Below, piece after piece: positions 1-11,907 of a stretch of 64,000 nucleotides of DNA. The first letter of the stretch is position 1. Each line of letters starts with the position of its first letter. The notes under the pieces are model-generated. The model saw only the letters and a list, made by a program, of their open reading frames with translations. It did no database searches and was not told the DNA's origin. A program made the translations under genes and the position numbers. The DNA comes from Gimesia aquarii (GTDB taxonomy: Bacteria > Planctomycetota > Planctomycetia > Planctomycetales > Planctomycetaceae). Where the stretch lies: NCBI RefSeq assembly GCF_007748175.1, contig NZ_CP037422.1, forward strand, positions 5,224,334-5,288,333, in the 5' to 3' direction.

Positions 1-183
1 TACGGACAAACTGATGACTACTGTTATAATATCACAGAGAATCCCGTACATGTACACGACTTTCACGCCACAGTTCTACATTGCCTCGGCATCAATCATG
101 AGCGCCTGACACATCGTTTTCAAGGCCGTGATTACCGTCTCACTGACGTGCATGGAACCGTAGTAAAAGATATTCTGCAGTGA
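1..183 (+). CDS. C-terminal end of a DUF1501 family protein (partial, cut by left edge)
   Basis: Frame 1 is open from the first base to a TGA at 181-183 and encodes 60 residues. Phrases such as [20 protein letters not shown] and [15 protein letters not shown] match, from memory, the conserved end of planctomycete DUF1501 proteins. These are sulfatase-fold, usually Tat-exported proteins that typically sit next to DUF1549/DUF1553 cytochrome-like genes. The function of DUF1501 is not established. The start and most of the protein lie outside the window. The gene converges on the serine hydrolase gene that ends 25 bases further on. Confidence 0.85.
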   Translation, partial: YGQTDDYCYNITENPVHVHDFHATVLHCLGINHERLTHRFQGRDYRLTDVHGTVVKDILQ

Positions 184-208
184 CTTTTACATTCTTAAAA
201 TACCTGGT

Positions 209-1459
209 TTATTTTTCAACCGCTGCCGAAATCACTGGTTTCAAAGCCGTTTCGAGCAGGAATGAAAAAGGCATCGTTTGTTCCATCGTCACGACGATTA
301 GATCGTCTTTGGGAGATGACCAATAGTGCGTACTGGCAGCACCTCCCCAACCATAATCATCGACTTTGCGAGCAGAATCAAACTGACTTGGCTCAACACA
401 AACCGAAAACCCATAGCCAAAACCAACACCATCGCGGACTGACTTTCCGAATTTAATCCAGCCGACCTCTTTGGGAACATGATTTTGAGTCATAAGCTTA
501 ACCGTTTCGGGTTTTAAGATTCGTTTTCCATTTAATTGACCTCCATTACGCAGTGCAATGAGAAATTTCATATAGTCGGAAATCGTACCAACCAGACCAC
601 CGCCACCGGAAAGCAGATTCGGTTTTTTCAGATAGCGACTGGTCGCTGGATCATCGATTAATTCGCCACCCGGCTTGTAGTTTGCGGAAAACCGAGCTCG
701 CTTTTCTTTCGGAACGAAGAACCCTGTATCGCTCATATCCAAAGGTGTAAAAATATTATCCTGCAGGTATTTATCGAATGGTTGTCTGGACACAACTTCG
801 ATAAGTCGACCCAGAACATCAATCGACGTTCCATACACCCAATCTGTTCCGGGTTCGTACATTAAGGGGGTTTGTCCCATTTTTTGAGTCATCTCCTGCA
901 GCGTATTGTCTCGATTAATGGCATCTTCTTTTTTGACAAGCTTGCCATATTCACCAGCTGCCCCATAGACCAGACCCGCTGTGTGCGTCATCAGCTGTGC
1001 GACAGTGATCGGGTTTTTCGCTGGCCTGATTCCTTCCTCTGTGAAAACGGTCATTGCTTTTAGTTCAGGAATGTACTTGCCAATGGGATCATCTGGCGAG
1101 ATTTTTCTTTGCTCTATTAATTGCATCACGGCAGCAGTTGTGATCGCTTTCGACATCGAATAGATGCGGAAGATGGTATCTTTTTGCATCTCTTTATCAC
1201 GTTCGACATCCATCTTACCGTACGTTTCAAAGAAACAAACCTGTCCATTTCGTGCTACCATCACGGATGCCCCCGCCAGGCGTTTCTTGGCGATGAGTTC
1301 ATTGACAATAGTTCCAACTTTCGTAAGCTTGTCGGCTGACATGCCTACTTCAATGGGACTAACGACAGGTAAATCTTCAGCCTGATTTTGATCGAGCCCG
1401 AAACCGAAAAGGGCAATTGATATCCAGACCAGCTGTTTCAGTTTGAAATGCATTTTCAT
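209..1459 (-). CDS. Secreted serine hydrolase, beta-lactamase class C / esterase fold
   Basis: This 416-residue protein has a hydrophobic N-terminus (about residues 8-22) that looks like a Sec signal peptide ending near QAED. The catalytic SxxK motif is S101-M-S-K104, inside the context IFRIYSMSKAIT, as in class C beta-lactamases, DD-peptidases and EstB-type esterases. A second block, HTAGLVYG, and the YGTS in WVYGTSID, in the position of the family's YxN motif, also fit. Known substrates in this superfamily are beta-lactams, peptidoglycan stems or small esters; the sequence does not tell which applies. No clear Shine-Dalgarno precedes the ATG, and a second in-frame ATG two codons later is possible. 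It stands alone, convergent with the DUF1501 gene. Confidence 0.85.
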   Translation of the reverse strand: MKMHFKLKQLVWISIALFGFGLDQNQAEDLPVVSPIEVGMSADKLTKVGTIVNELIAKKRLAGASVMVARNGQVCFFETYGKMDVERDKEMQKDTIFRIYSMSKAITTAAVMQLIEQRKISPDDPIGKYIPELKAMTVFTEEGIRPAKNPITVAQLMTHTAGLVYGAAGEYGKLVKKEDAINRDNTLQEMTQKMGQTPLMYEPGTDWVYGTSIDVLGRLIEVVSRQPFDKYLQDNIFTPLDMSDTGFFVPKEKRARFSANYKPGGELIDDPATSRYLKKPNLLSGGGGLVGTISDYMKFLIALRNGGQLNGKRILKPETVKLMTQNHVPKEVGWIKFGKSVRDGVGFGYGFSVCVEPSQFDSARKVDDYGWGGAASTHYWSSPKDDLIVVTMEQTMPFSFLLETALKPVISAAVEK

Positions 1460-1738
1460 AGTTTGATACTTTATTATCAGGGAGTGAAATCGTGTTAGAT
1501 AATTCAGTGTATCAATTAAAATGACATCTGTCAGCTATAGATGTTCCGTCTCGTGATCTGTCTTGCTTCCTGGGATAAGATACTGCTGTTTTAGAACGGC
1601 TTGAGACGATCTAGATTGTTAAAAACTATAAAAATCGATTCTCTAGGCAGGGCGGATGGTGATATGTTTTCTAATAATCTAACAGCCAACTTTTACCTGT
1701 GCAGGTCTTCAAAATCCTCGCAGTGCTTTAGTCTTTTT

Positions 1739-2188
1739 TTATGAGGGTGATTGCTTAAAGGCTTCCTGAACCATTTTAATTTCTTGGTTTTCGTGTGCAC
1801 GCAGGTCGATCAACAAAGCATCAAATTGTTTTAATGCTTCATCCCAGCTTTGGAAAGGGTGTTCTGATTCTTTTAGTCTTGCAATGAAATTATCAATGTT
1901 ACACAAACTTTCTGCATGTTTCTTGTGAAAGTCTGGTACCATAATACAACAACCGGGAGACTCATCAAAAATGGGTTTAAAGTATCCTTCCTGTTCTTCA
2001 TTCTTAAAGTGCTTTGCCAGTAAATCACGAAAAGATTTCACCCGTGTTCCCAATTCACCAAATTTAGGAAACCCTTTTTCTTTCAGTTGCTCTGTCCAGT
2101 CAGCCAGTTCGTTTATGTGAGTGAGGATTTCTTCATGCTCATCTAACAATAACTGTATATGTTCATTGGGATTCGATTTTGGGTCCAT
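1739..2188 (-). CDS. Hemerythrin-like (HHE domain) protein
   Basis: This 149-residue, mostly helical protein carries the hemerythrin-type spacing of metal ligands: H18 in DEHEE, H60 and E64 in KHFKNEEQEGYF, H88/H91 in DFHKKHAE and H132 in RAHENQE. Such four-helix proteins hold a di-iron site and bind O2 or sense redox or iron. There is no signal peptide, so it should be cytoplasmic. An AAAGGAG sits just before the ATG. It starts 36 bases after the end of ppsA on the same strand and is probably co-transcribed with it, which suggests, without proving, a link between oxygen status and gluconeogenic flux. Confidence 0.85.
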   Translation of the reverse strand: MDPKSNPNEHIQLLLDEHEEILTHINELADWTEQLKEKGFPKFGELGTRVKSFRDLLAKHFKNEEQEGYFKPIFDESPGCCIMVPDFHKKHAESLCNIDNFIARLKESEHPFQSWDEALKQFDALLIDLRAHENQEIKMVQEAFKQSPS

Positions 2189-2224
2189 AGTTAACTCCTT
2201 TTATAGTTAAGTTAAAATGATTCA

Positions 2225-4669
2225 TCATAAGGTCAAATTCCCTTTCATTTCTGGACTGGAAACAGGTGATTCCAATTCCGCTTCAACTTCTGCGATACGT
2301 GAAACGGTTTTCAGTATGGAATCAGGATTCAGCGAAATACTGTCAATTCCCTGTTTAACAAGAAACTCGGCAATTTCAGGGTAATCGCTGGGAGCCTGTC
2401 CGCAGATGCCGATTTTTTTACCCGCTGATTTGACCTGTTTAATGGCTGCCGCTAATGACTCCATGACAGCAGGATCACGTTCATCAAAGAGGTGAGCCAC
2501 AATTTCTGAATCTCGATCAACACCCAGAGTTAATTGTGTCAGGTCATTCGAACCAATTGAAAAACCGTCAAAAATATCAGCAAAGGCCTCTGCTTGAATC
2601 ACATTACTGGGAAGCTCACACATGATGTAGATTTCCAGTCCTTCTTCTCCGCGACGCAGGCCATGTTTCGCCATTTCTGCCAGCACTTTTTTTCCTTCAT
2701 CTACCGTACGACAAAACGGAATCATTAGCTTCATGTTTTTTAGACCCATTGTCTCACGTACTCTTTGCATTGCCTGACATTCTAAACCAAAAGCATCACG
2801 ATAGTGCGGATGATAATAGCGGGAAGCGCCCCGGAAGCCGATCATGGGGTTTTCTTCTTTGGGTTCATAGCGATTTCCGCCAATTAAGTTCGCGTACTCA
2901 TTTGTTTTGAAGTCACTCATTCGGACAATGACATCATGTGGATAAAAGGCGGCCGCAATCATGGCCACACCCTGAGCCAGAGTATCCACGAAGAAAGACG
3001 GTTTATCATCATAAGAAGAGGTTCGACGATCTATTTCAGATTTTAAGATGGGATCCTTGAGTTTTTCATACTCTAACAGAGCCATCGGATGAATGCGTAT
3101 GAACGAGTTGATAATGAACTCCATCCGTGCCAGACCAACTCCATCACTGGGTAACATAGAGAGGCGAAATGCTTCGTTTGGATTTCCAACAATCATCATC
3201 ACCTTTGTTTGAGGGCGAGGAATTTGAGAGAGATCGACCTTTTCAACCTCGTAATCGAGTTGGCCTTCGTATACATTGCCGGTATCTCCCTCTACACAAG
3301 CGACTGTGACCATCGATCCTGAAGGAATAGAAATGGTTGCTTGTTCCGCTCCAACAATTGCCGGCAATCCGAGCTCACGGCTCACAATTGCTGCATGGCA
3401 GGTGCGACCTCCTCGATTCGTCACAATCGCAGCTGCCTTTTTCATAATGGGTTCCCAGTCTGGATCAGTCTTCTCGGTAATCAGTACATCACCAGGTTGG
3501 ACTTCATCCAGATTATCCGCACTATGAACGACACGGGCGATTCCATGACCGATTCGTTCACCCACACTCCGACCACGAGCAAGAATTCTTCCGCGTTGAT
3601 TCAAATGGTAGGTCTTTAAAAGTTGAGTTTTATTCTGTGAGTGAACTGTTTCTGGCCGAGCCTGTACAATAAATAGTTCTTGTGTGATTCCATCTTTTGC
3701 CCATTCAATATCCATAGGGCAGGGGTGTCCCCGGACTTTTGAGTAATGATCTTCGATGAGGCATCCCCAGCGGGCCAGTGTAAGAATATCGTCATCATTT
3801 AAGGCGAACTGTTTCCGATCTTTGTGTGAAACTGGAATATTTCGGGTCATTTTCTCCCCACCAGTATCATACACCAGCTTAAACTCTTTCGATCCCAGTG
3901 ATTTATTCAGAATAGGCTGGTATCCTTTTTTGAGGGTCGGCTTGAATACATAGTATTCATCAGGATTTACGCTGCCTTGTACGATGTTTTCACCCAGTCC
4001 ATATGCGGCATTAATCAAAATGGCATCCTTGAATCCGGTCTCGGTATCGATTGTGAACATCACTCCGGAAGCCGAAAGGTCTGAACGCACCATACGTTGT
4101 ATGCCGATGGAGAGAGCAATCTCAAAATGGTCAAACCCTTTTCCAGTGCGATAAGAAATCGCTCGGTCTGTAAACAACGAAGCGAAGCAGCGACGGCAAG
4201 TATCGAGTAATATACTTGGTCCTCGCACATTCAAATAAGATTCCTGCTGCCCAGCAAAACTCGCATCAGGTAAATCTTCTGCTGTGGCACTGCTACGCAC
4301 GGCGACATCGATACCTCCTGGAAGATTGTCGCTCAGCTTTTCGTATGCTTCTTGAATTTCCTCTTGAATCGATTGAGGAATCTCGGCAGAGAGAATGGCA
4401 TGCCTGACTTCAAGGCCATGTTGTTGAAGATTGATAATATCCGAGGTATCCAGATCACAGAGGATCTCTCGAATATGTTGGTCGAGGTCCGTTTCAGACA
4501 AAAAGCGACGATATGCGGTGGCCGTAGTTGCAAAACCATTAGGGACGGAAATCCCTTCTGATTTCAGGTGATGATACATTTCTCCCAGTGAAGCATTCTT
4601 GCCTCCTACTGAGGGGACATCGCTTATATCAATCTGATCAAACCAAAGTATCAGTGGTTCTCTGGTCAT
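2225..4669 (-). CDS. ppsA: Phosphoenolpyruvate synthase
   Basis: The 814-residue protein covers all three PEP synthase domains. The N-terminal ATP-grasp part has GGKNASLGEMY near residue 22 and DLPDASFAGQQESYLNV near 130. The swivelling phosphohistidine domain has GGRTCHAAIVSRELGLPA with the catalytic His near 424. The C-terminal PEP/pyruvate TIM barrel has GSNDLTQLTLGVDRDS and the active-site Cys in GICGQAPSDYP near 755. The enzyme makes PEP from pyruvate and ATP, releasing AMP and phosphate, the entry to gluconeogenesis. Length fits the family (E. coli 792). A strong AAGGAGGAG precedes the ATG. It is divergent from the N-ATPase operon and followed by the hemerythrin gene. Confidence 0.95.
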   Translation of the reverse strand: MTREPLILWFDQIDISDVPSVGGKNASLGEMYHHLKSEGISVPNGFATTATAYRRFLSETDLDQHIREILCDLDTSDIINLQQHGLEVRHAILSAEIPQSIQEEIQEAYEKLSDNLPGGIDVAVRSSATAEDLPDASFAGQQESYLNVRGPSILLDTCRRCFASLFTDRAISYRTGKGFDHFEIALSIGIQRMVRSDLSASGVMFTIDTETGFKDAILINAAYGLGENIVQGSVNPDEYYVFKPTLKKGYQPILNKSLGSKEFKLVYDTGGEKMTRNIPVSHKDRKQFALNDDDILTLARWGCLIEDHYSKVRGHPCPMDIEWAKDGITQELFIVQARPETVHSQNKTQLLKTYHLNQRGRILARGRSVGERIGHGIARVVHSADNLDEVQPGDVLITEKTDPDWEPIMKKAAAIVTNRGGRTCHAAIVSRELGLPAIVGAEQATISIPSGSMVTVACVEGDTGNVYEGQLDYEVEKVDLSQIPRPQTKVMMIVGNPNEAFRLSMLPSDGVGLARMEFIINSFIRIHPMALLEYEKLKDPILKSEIDRRTSSYDDKPSFFVDTLAQGVAMIAAAFYPHDVIVRMSDFKTNEYANLIGGNRYEPKEENPMIGFRGASRYYHPHYRDAFGLECQAMQRVRETMGLKNMKLMIPFCRTVDEGKKVLAEMAKHGLRRGEEGLEIYIMCELPSNVIQAEAFADIFDGFSIGSNDLTQLTLGVDRDSEIVAHLFDERDPAVMESLAAAIKQVKSAGKKIGICGQAPSDYPEIAEFLVKQGIDSISLNPDSILKTVSRIAEVEAELESPVSSPEMKGNLTL

Positions 4670-6510
<1,841 letters not shown>

Positions 6511-6511
<1 letters not shown>

Positions 6512-6906
6512 TGAATTTAAAAGTCCTATTGCCCACTGAAATCTTTATTAAACAACCTGTCACTAAAATCATTGCGGAGGCGGAAAATGGTTCCTTCTGT
6601 CTCCTGCCAAAACACGTTGACTTCGTTTCTGCTTTGCTCCCGGGAATTTTGACTTATGTTGATGAACGGCAATGTGAATACTTTCTCGGTGTTGGTGGTG
6701 GAATTTTAACGAAAACGGGTTCTGAAGTGCGTGTCTCAACAATTTATGCTGTGCAGGGAGAAGATTTGGGGACGCTTCGTCAAAAAGTGATCGAGCAATT
6801 TGAAATCATGAATGAACGCGAGCGATTGGCTCGTTCCGCCATTGCCAGACTGGAAGCAGATATTCTGAGGCACTTTGTGAAACAGGGAGTGAGTGCCGAT
6901 GGATGA
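6511..6906 (+). CDS. atpC: N-ATPase F1 subunit epsilon
   Basis: The ATG at 6511 overlaps the atpD stop by one base; a TTG one codon earlier is the alternative. The 131-residue product has the epsilon N-terminal beta-sandwich (VLLPTEIFIKQPVTKI, CLLPKHVDFVSALLPGIL) and a C-terminal helical part. Epsilon links the F1 head to the c-ring and regulates ATP hydrolysis. The order atpD-atpC at the operon start is typical of N-ATPases. Confidence 0.9.
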
Positions 6907-7252
6907 TCAAACACCTGCAGAAGACGACGAAACTCCCAACAGAGATTTACAACCAGATCATTTGCAAATGCAGAATCAGAGGGAGATTCAAAAACGAATT
7001 GCTTCCCAGGAACTGCGTAAGCTGAAAGCAAAAAATGAAAAACATCACACCATCTGGTTTGGGCTTGGTATGTTTGGACTCATTGGCTGGTCGGTCGCAA
7101 TTCCCGCTGTCTTGGGAGCCACCATTGGCATGTGGATTGACTCACGCTGGCCGACCCCATACTCATGGAGTCTGATGTTGCTGATCGGTGGAATTGCCTT
7201 GGGTTGTTTTAATGCCTGGAAATGGTTGCATAAAGAAGGAGGAATCGATTGA
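6899..7252 (+). CDS. atpQ: N-ATPase AtpQ (AtpI-like membrane protein)
   Basis: This is a 117-residue protein with a charged, probably helical N-terminal 45 residues followed by two membrane segments (about 50-75 and 85-108) with GATIGMWIDSRWPTP between them, as in AtpI/AtpQ proteins. AtpI-like proteins help assemble the c-ring. The ATG at 6899 is preferred because AGGGAG lies about nine bases upstream; a GTG at 6893 is possible. It overlaps atpC by eight bases. Confidence 0.8.
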   Translation: MDDQTPAEDDETPNRDLQPDHLQMQNQREIQKRIASQELRKLKAKNEKHHTIWFGLGMFGLIGWSVAIPAVLGATIGMWIDSRWPTPYSWSLMLLIGGIALGCFNAWKWLHKEGGID

Positions 7253-7572
7253 TGGACCTCATTTTGGTTTTACAGCTTCTTGTTAGCCTGGGAACCGGGT
7301 TACTATTGGGGGCATTATTCTTCGGCGGACTTTGGCTCACTATTAAAAAACTCACCAAAGTAAGTCAACCCTGGTTATTGTTTTTACTGAGTGGCTTAAG
7401 CAGAACGGTAATAACACTCTGTGGATTCTGGTTTATCGGAATATCGTTGTCACCAAACCATCAATGGCAGCGGATTGTGATTTGTTTGTTAGGTTTTATG
7501 ATGATGCGTTTTTTTTTCACACGTTATGTGAATCTGGCTAATACATCTCTATCGCGGGAATCTCATCAATGA
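7252..7572 (+). CDS. atpR: N-ATPase AtpR membrane subunit
   Basis: The 106-residue hydrophobic protein has three predicted membrane helices, with SGLSRTVITLCGFWF in the middle one. AtpR is found only in N-type ATPase operons, between atpQ and atpB; its role is unknown but is thought to concern the rotor or stator membrane part. The start at ATG 7252 follows a strong AAGGAGGA and overlaps the atpQ stop by one base. Assignment rests on position, size and topology more than on motif identity. Confidence 0.8.
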   Translation: MDLILVLQLLVSLGTGLLLGALFFGGLWLTIKKLTKVSQPWLLFLLSGLSRTVITLCGFWFIGISLSPNHQWQRIVICLLGFMMMRFFFTRYVNLANTSLSRESHQ

Positions 7573-8297
7573 CCATGTTTCCTGACGAACCAATCTGGCA
7601 ATGGGAATTTATCATTCTGAATCGGACGATTATTTATACATGGGTCGTCATGAGCATCCTGGTATGCATCTCATGGCTCGTCACGCGTAATTTGTCTTCC
7701 AGTACGAAAATTTCGCGCGGGCAGAACTTATTGGAAGTGCTTGTCACAGGACTACGAAACCAGATTCGAGAGGTCAGTCAACAGGATCCTGGTTCTTACC
7801 TGCCATTCATAGGCACACTTTTTTTGTTTATTGTCGTTTCTAATATATTGGCGATTGTTCCCGGTTATTATGCCCCTACCAGTTCACTCTCCACGACAGC
7901 GGCTCTGGCAACTTGTGTCTTTATTGCGGTACCCATTTATGGAATTGCAAATCAAGGAGTTAAAGGATACCTCAAGCAATATATCAGTCCTTCCGTCTTA
8001 ATGTTGCCTTTTAATATTATTGGTGAACTCTCTCGAACGCTGGCATTAGCAGTTCGCCTTTACGGTAATATGATGAGTGGCGCAGTGATTGCAGCGATCC
8101 TGTTGGGATTTGTGCCGTTGTTTGTCCCGATTTTAATGCAGGCGTTTGGACTACTGACGGGTGTCATTCAAGCTTATATCTTTTCAGTTCTCGCCATGGT
8201 TTATATCGCGTCGGCGACACAAGTGAGTGATGACTCAATTCGAAATAACAAAGTTCCTGAAATCAATTCGGAACAATCTCGCAATGATGAAAACTAA
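7569..8297 (+). CDS. atpB: N-ATPase F0 subunit a
   Basis: The 242-residue polytopic subunit a contains ELSRTLALAVRLYGNMMSG, whose R163 is the essential arginine facing the c-ring ion site. The C-terminal LLTGVIQAYIFSVLAMVYI is the second conserved helix. It forms the ion half-channels. Its ATG overlaps the atpR stop by four bases (ATGA). Confidence 0.93.
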   Translation: MTMFPDEPIWQWEFIILNRTIIYTWVVMSILVCISWLVTRNLSSSTKISRGQNLLEVLVTGLRNQIREVSQQDPGSYLPFIGTLFLFIVVSNILAIVPGYYAPTSSLSTTAALATCVFIAVPIYGIANQGVKGYLKQYISPSVLMLPFNIIGELSRTLALAVRLYGNMMSGAVIAAILLGFVPLFVPILMQAFGLLTGVIQAYIFSVLAMVYIASATQVSDDSIRNNKVPEINSEQSRNDEN

Positions 8298-8313
8298 AGA
8301 GAGGAAGTTCTTT

Positions 8314-8592
8314 ATGGACTCAAACACGATGATTGCAGCGGTGTCAATCTTTACTGCAGGTATTACGATCGCGATTGGTTCAATAGGCCCTGCTTTAGGA
8401 GAAGGACGAGCTCTGGCACAGGCATTGAGTGCCATTGCTCAACAACCAGATGAAGCAAGTACAATCACCCGCACGCTCTTTGTAGGGTTGGCTATGGTGG
8501 AATCAACGGCAATTTACTGTTTTGTAATTTCAATGATTCTGATTTTTGCGAATCCGTTCTGGAATTTCTTTCTGCAGTCGAATGGTGGTTAA
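8314..8592 (+). CDS. atpE: N-ATPase F0 subunit c
   Basis: The start at ATG 8314, after AGAGAGGAAG and 16 bases after atpB, gives 92 residues, the right size for a two-helix c subunit; the longer upstream frame only extends into atpB. Helix 1 has GSIGPALGEGRA with E30 where Na+-binding c subunits have Gln. Helix 2 has VESTAIY with E63, S64, T65 and Y68, matching the Na+-type signature of helix 2. Two carboxylates per hairpin is a known N-ATPase trait. The ion (Na+ or H+) cannot be settled from sequence; N-ATPases were predicted to pump Na+, while a studied Burkholderia c-ring was reported as a proton type. Confidence 0.93.
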   Translation: MDSNTMIAAVSIFTAGITIAIGSIGPALGEGRALAQALSAIAQQPDEASTITRTLFVGLAMVESTAIYCFVISMILIFANPFWNFFLQSNGG

Positions 8593-8622
8593 TCAACTTG
8601 AATGACAACGTAGGATTCAACA

Positions 8623-9420
8623 ATGTCCATTGATTGGTTTACATTTATTGCGCAAATCTTAAACTTTCTTGTTCTTGTCTGGTTGTTAACCCATTTCCTG
8701 TATACGCCAATCATCAATGCGATGAGCGAACGGGAAAAACAGATGGCAACGGAACACGAAAAAACTCTTACAGCGCAACAGCAGGCGGAATCTGAGGCAG
8801 AGAATTATCAACTGAAAACAGAAGAACTTGCACATGCTAAGGGCGATTTACTGGCCGATGCAGGGAAAGAGATTCAGCATTGGAAAGAAGAACATCTTAA
8901 CCAGGCTCGGGCAGAAGTGGATCAAGCAAAGACAGAGTGGTATCGGACGCTTAGCAGAGAAAGGCACTCTTTTATTCGTGAGGCGCGCCTGCTGATCTCA
9001 AACCACATTCAAAAGATGAGCCATCGAATTTTAACGGAATTGGCGGATGTCGATATTCAACAGCAGACGATTGAGATCTTTCTAAAAGAGATCAAGAAGA
9101 TTGACATACAGCAAAAGCAGAGAATTATCTCATTGCTTGATACAACAAAACATCGCGTATTGGTAGAAAGTGCCTTTGCACTTAGTGAAACGGACCTGGA
9201 AAAAGTCAGGACATTCTTGCATCAATTCCTGGGGGAAGATGTCGCGATCGATTTTCGAGAGAATTCTGAATTAATTTGTGGAATGGAATTGCATGTAGCT
9301 GGATACAAAGTCGCTTGGAGCATTCAGGAATCACTCGAAGAATTAGAAGAGGAGTTTGAAATATCGCTGAATGAAGAAATGACATTGGAAACAGAAACTG
9401 ATGTGCCAACCACGGCATGA
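8623..9420 (+). CDS. atpF: N-ATPase F0 subunit b with delta-like C-terminal part
   Basis: The 265-residue protein starts with one membrane helix (FIAQILNFLVLVWLLTHFLY), then a long Glu/Gln/Lys-rich coiled coil (about residues 35-130). Its C-terminal third (about 170-250) contains VLVESAFALSETDLEKVRTF and ELICGMELHVAGYKVAWSIQ, resembling the C-terminal domain of the delta subunit. The operon has no separate atpH, so this long subunit probably supplies the delta function of tying the stator to F1. This matches the alternate F0 subunit B family, longer than the usual b subunit of about 160 residues. Confidence 0.9.
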   Translation: MSIDWFTFIAQILNFLVLVWLLTHFLYTPIINAMSEREKQMATEHEKTLTAQQQAESEAENYQLKTEELAHAKGDLLADAGKEIQHWKEEHLNQARAEVDQAKTEWYRTLSRERHSFIREARLLISNHIQKMSHRILTELADVDIQQQTIEIFLKEIKKIDIQQKQRIISLLDTTKHRVLVESAFALSETDLEKVRTFLHQFLGEDVAIDFRENSELICGMELHVAGYKVAWSIQESLEELEEEFEISLNEEMTLETETDVPTTA

Positions 9421-9472
9421 ATTTCTACATTCATATTATTTAGTCTGGTCAATCATGATTGAAAGTATGTAA

Positions 9473-10999
9473 ATGGATATTGATCTGAGTGTCCGAGCAC
9501 TTCTCGATGAGACATTTAATACATTTGATGACACGCTCACTCAACATAATTTCAAACCACGACTCATTGAAATTGGTGAAGTCACATATGTAGGTCGGGG
9601 TAATGCGCGTGTTATCGGTTTACCCAACGTGCAATCGGAAGAACTCTTACAGTTTCCCAATCATGTACTCGGTCTGGCATTAAACCTGGATATGGATGAT
9701 GTAGGTGTCGTATTACTAGATCATAGTGATCAACTTACTGCCGGCGATGAAGTGAGGCGGACACACCGTTTACTCGATATCCCCGTCGGAGAATCATTAA
9801 TCGGTCGCGTCATTGATCCGGTGGGGCGACCCCTTGATGGGCACGGTCCTATTTCGGCGGCAGATCGCCGACCTTACGAACGGGAACCAGCATCGATTAT
9901 CAACCGTGCACCGGTCACCGTTCCATTGCAAACAGGTTTCAAAGTGATTGACGCTTTGATTCCGATTGGACGGGGACAACGCGAACTGATTCTTGGTGAT
10001 CGACAAACCGGAAAAACAGCCATTGCAATCGATACGATTATCAACCAGCGAAACAAAAACGTTGTATGTATTTACTGTGCCATCGGCCAACGTAATACAG
10101 CTGTTGCTAAGGTGATTGACGATTTACGAAAATATGATGCACTCGAATATACGGCTGTTGTTGTAGCCGAAAGTGATGCGGCACCGGGACTACAATTTGT
10201 CGCACCTTATGCCGCTACTACGCTCGGTGAATACTTTATGGATCAGGGGCAAGATGTACTTGTCGTTTATGATGACCTGACTTCGCACGCGCGCGCGTAT
10301 CGCGAATTATCGCTTTTATTAAGACGCCCTCCCGGAAGGGAAGCATTTCCAGGCGATATTTTCTATTTGCATTCCCGTTTGCTGGAACGATCAACACATT
10401 TGCGCGACTCAATGGGGGGAGGTTCTTTGACGGCCTTGCCGATTGCCGAAACCGAAGCCCAAAATCTGTCTGCCTACATTCCAACGAACCTGATTTCGAT
10501 TACCGACGGTCAAATTTATCTTTCTCCGCAGTTATTTCAAAAAGGAATCCTCCCGGCAGTCGATGTCGGGCGGTCAGTCTCGCGTGTGGGAGGCAAAACA
10601 CAATTACCCGCTTATCGAGCGGTCGCCGGTGACTTGCGGTTGTCTTATGCCCAGTTTGAAGAACTGGAAGCATTTTCTCGTTTCAGCAGTCGCTTAGATG
10701 AAGAAACCCTTACGACGCTCGAACGTGGTCGACGTGTTCGGGAAATATTCAAGCAGTCACAATATCAACCACTTTCCGTTCCTCAGCAAATTTCTATTTT
10801 ACTGTCAATGGCGGCAGGAGTCTTTGATACAACAGGGATACCTCTGATTCGGAGTGCAGAGCAGAGGGTACAAAACATACTTGTCGATGAATTTCCCGAT
10901 GTGAGTGAGGCGATACTGGCGGGGCAAAAATTTTCTGAAGAGGATCAAAGAGAGACGATTCAATCAGCGCGTGAAATTATTCAGTCTCTTAACCAATAA
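9473..10999 (+). CDS. atpA: N-ATPase F1 subunit alpha
   Basis: The 508-residue non-catalytic nucleotide-binding subunit has Walker [10 protein letters not shown] near residue 174 and [18 protein letters not shown], and the conserved [18 protein letters not shown] with the arginine finger region. The N-terminus begins [13 protein letters not shown]. It alternates with AtpD in the F1 hexamer. It lies 52 bases after atpF in the same operon. Confidence 0.95.
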   Translation: MDIDLSVRALLDETFNTFDDTLTQHNFKPRLIEIGEVTYVGRGNARVIGLPNVQSEELLQFPNHVLGLALNLDMDDVGVVLLDHSDQLTAGDEVRRTHRLLDIPVGESLIGRVIDPVGRPLDGHGPISAADRRPYEREPASIINRAPVTVPLQTGFKVIDALIPIGRGQRELILGDRQTGKTAIAIDTIINQRNKNVVCIYCAIGQRNTAVAKVIDDLRKYDALEYTAVVVAESDAAPGLQFVAPYAATTLGEYFMDQGQDVLVVYDDLTSHARAYRELSLLLRRPPGREAFPGDIFYLHSRLLERSTHLRDSMGGGSLTALPIAETEAQNLSAYIPTNLISITDGQIYLSPQLFQKGILPAVDVGRSVSRVGGKTQLPAYRAVAGDLRLSYAQFEELEAFSRFSSRLDEETLTTLERGRRVREIFKQSQYQPLSVPQQISILLSMAAGVFDTTGIPLIRSAEQRVQNILVDEFPDVSEAILAGQKFSEEDQRETIQSAREIIQSLNQ

Positions 11000-11022
11000 A
11001 CATACTGAACCAGTAAAATAAG

Positions 11023-11907
11023 ATGCAAGACTTTGAATCATTAAAACGAAGTATTGATAGTACTAGAGATCTCGAATCAGTAGTTCGCACGATGAAGACA
11101 CTTGCCGCTGTCAGTATACGTCAATACGAACAGGCTGTAGATTCACTGACAGACTTTTCAGAAACAGTTGAGCTGGGGCTCAAAATGGTGCTCTGGGATA
11201 GTCCATTGGAGTCGCGTTTGCGAGGGCTGAAAGCCGATGGTGCAACAGGTATCATTATTTTTGGGTCTGACCAGGGTATGTGCGGACAATTCAATGAGCA
11301 GATCGGTTCCCATGCATGGGAGCATTTTTCAAACGACAGTGACAAAGGCAAGTACTTAGCCTGGATGACCATAGGCTCGCGGATTTCGAATAAATTATTG
11401 GATTTGGGAGCGAATATCGATTTTACTTTTTCACTACCGGGGTCTGCTACAGGCATTGCACCATTGGTAATTGATATTCTGGCGAGTATTGATCATTGGC
11501 GGAGAGAGAAAAGCTTGGATCGTATTTATATTTCTTATAATCGGCGGGTATCTGCGTCAACATATAAGCCGCATATGTTGCAACTGTTGCCTATCGATCC
11601 AGCATGTATTTTTCACCATAAAAAGAGAAAATGGTCTTCGCAAACACTCCCCATGTTTACGATGAATCGCAGTGTATTATTATCACGGCTCATTCGACAG
11701 TATCTGTTTGTTTCATTATTTCGCGCGTGTGCTGAATCACTGGCAGGAGAAAACGCCAGTCGGATCGCTTCCATGCAGGCCGCAGAACGCAATATCAAAG
11801 AGCGACTCGTGAACCTGCAATCTGAATACAACCAACAAAGACAGACCTCCATCACAGAAGAATTGCTCGATGTCGTCACCGGGTTTGAAGCACTGAAAGA
11901 TTCGTAA
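11023..11907 (+). CDS. atpG: N-ATPase F1 subunit gamma
   Basis: The 294-residue rotor shaft protein has the two long terminal helices: an N-terminal ESLKRSIDSTRDLESVVRTM and a C-terminal RIASMQAAERNIKERLVNLQ, the latter close to the family's ASRMxAMxxAxxNA block. The central domain includes GSDQGMCGQFNEQI, the usual GLCGxxN site. It is last in the ATPase operon, 23 bases after atpA. Confidence 0.93.
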   Translation: MQDFESLKRSIDSTRDLESVVRTMKTLAAVSIRQYEQAVDSLTDFSETVELGLKMVLWDSPLESRLRGLKADGATGIIIFGSDQGMCGQFNEQIGSHAWEHFSNDSDKGKYLAWMTIGSRISNKLLDLGANIDFTFSLPGSATGIAPLVIDILASIDHWRREKSLDRIYISYNRRVSASTYKPHMLQLLPIDPACIFHHKKRKWSSQTLPMFTMNRSVLLSRLIRQYLFVSLFRACAESLAGENASRIASMQAAERNIKERLVNLQSEYNQQRQTSITEELLDVVTGFEALKDS

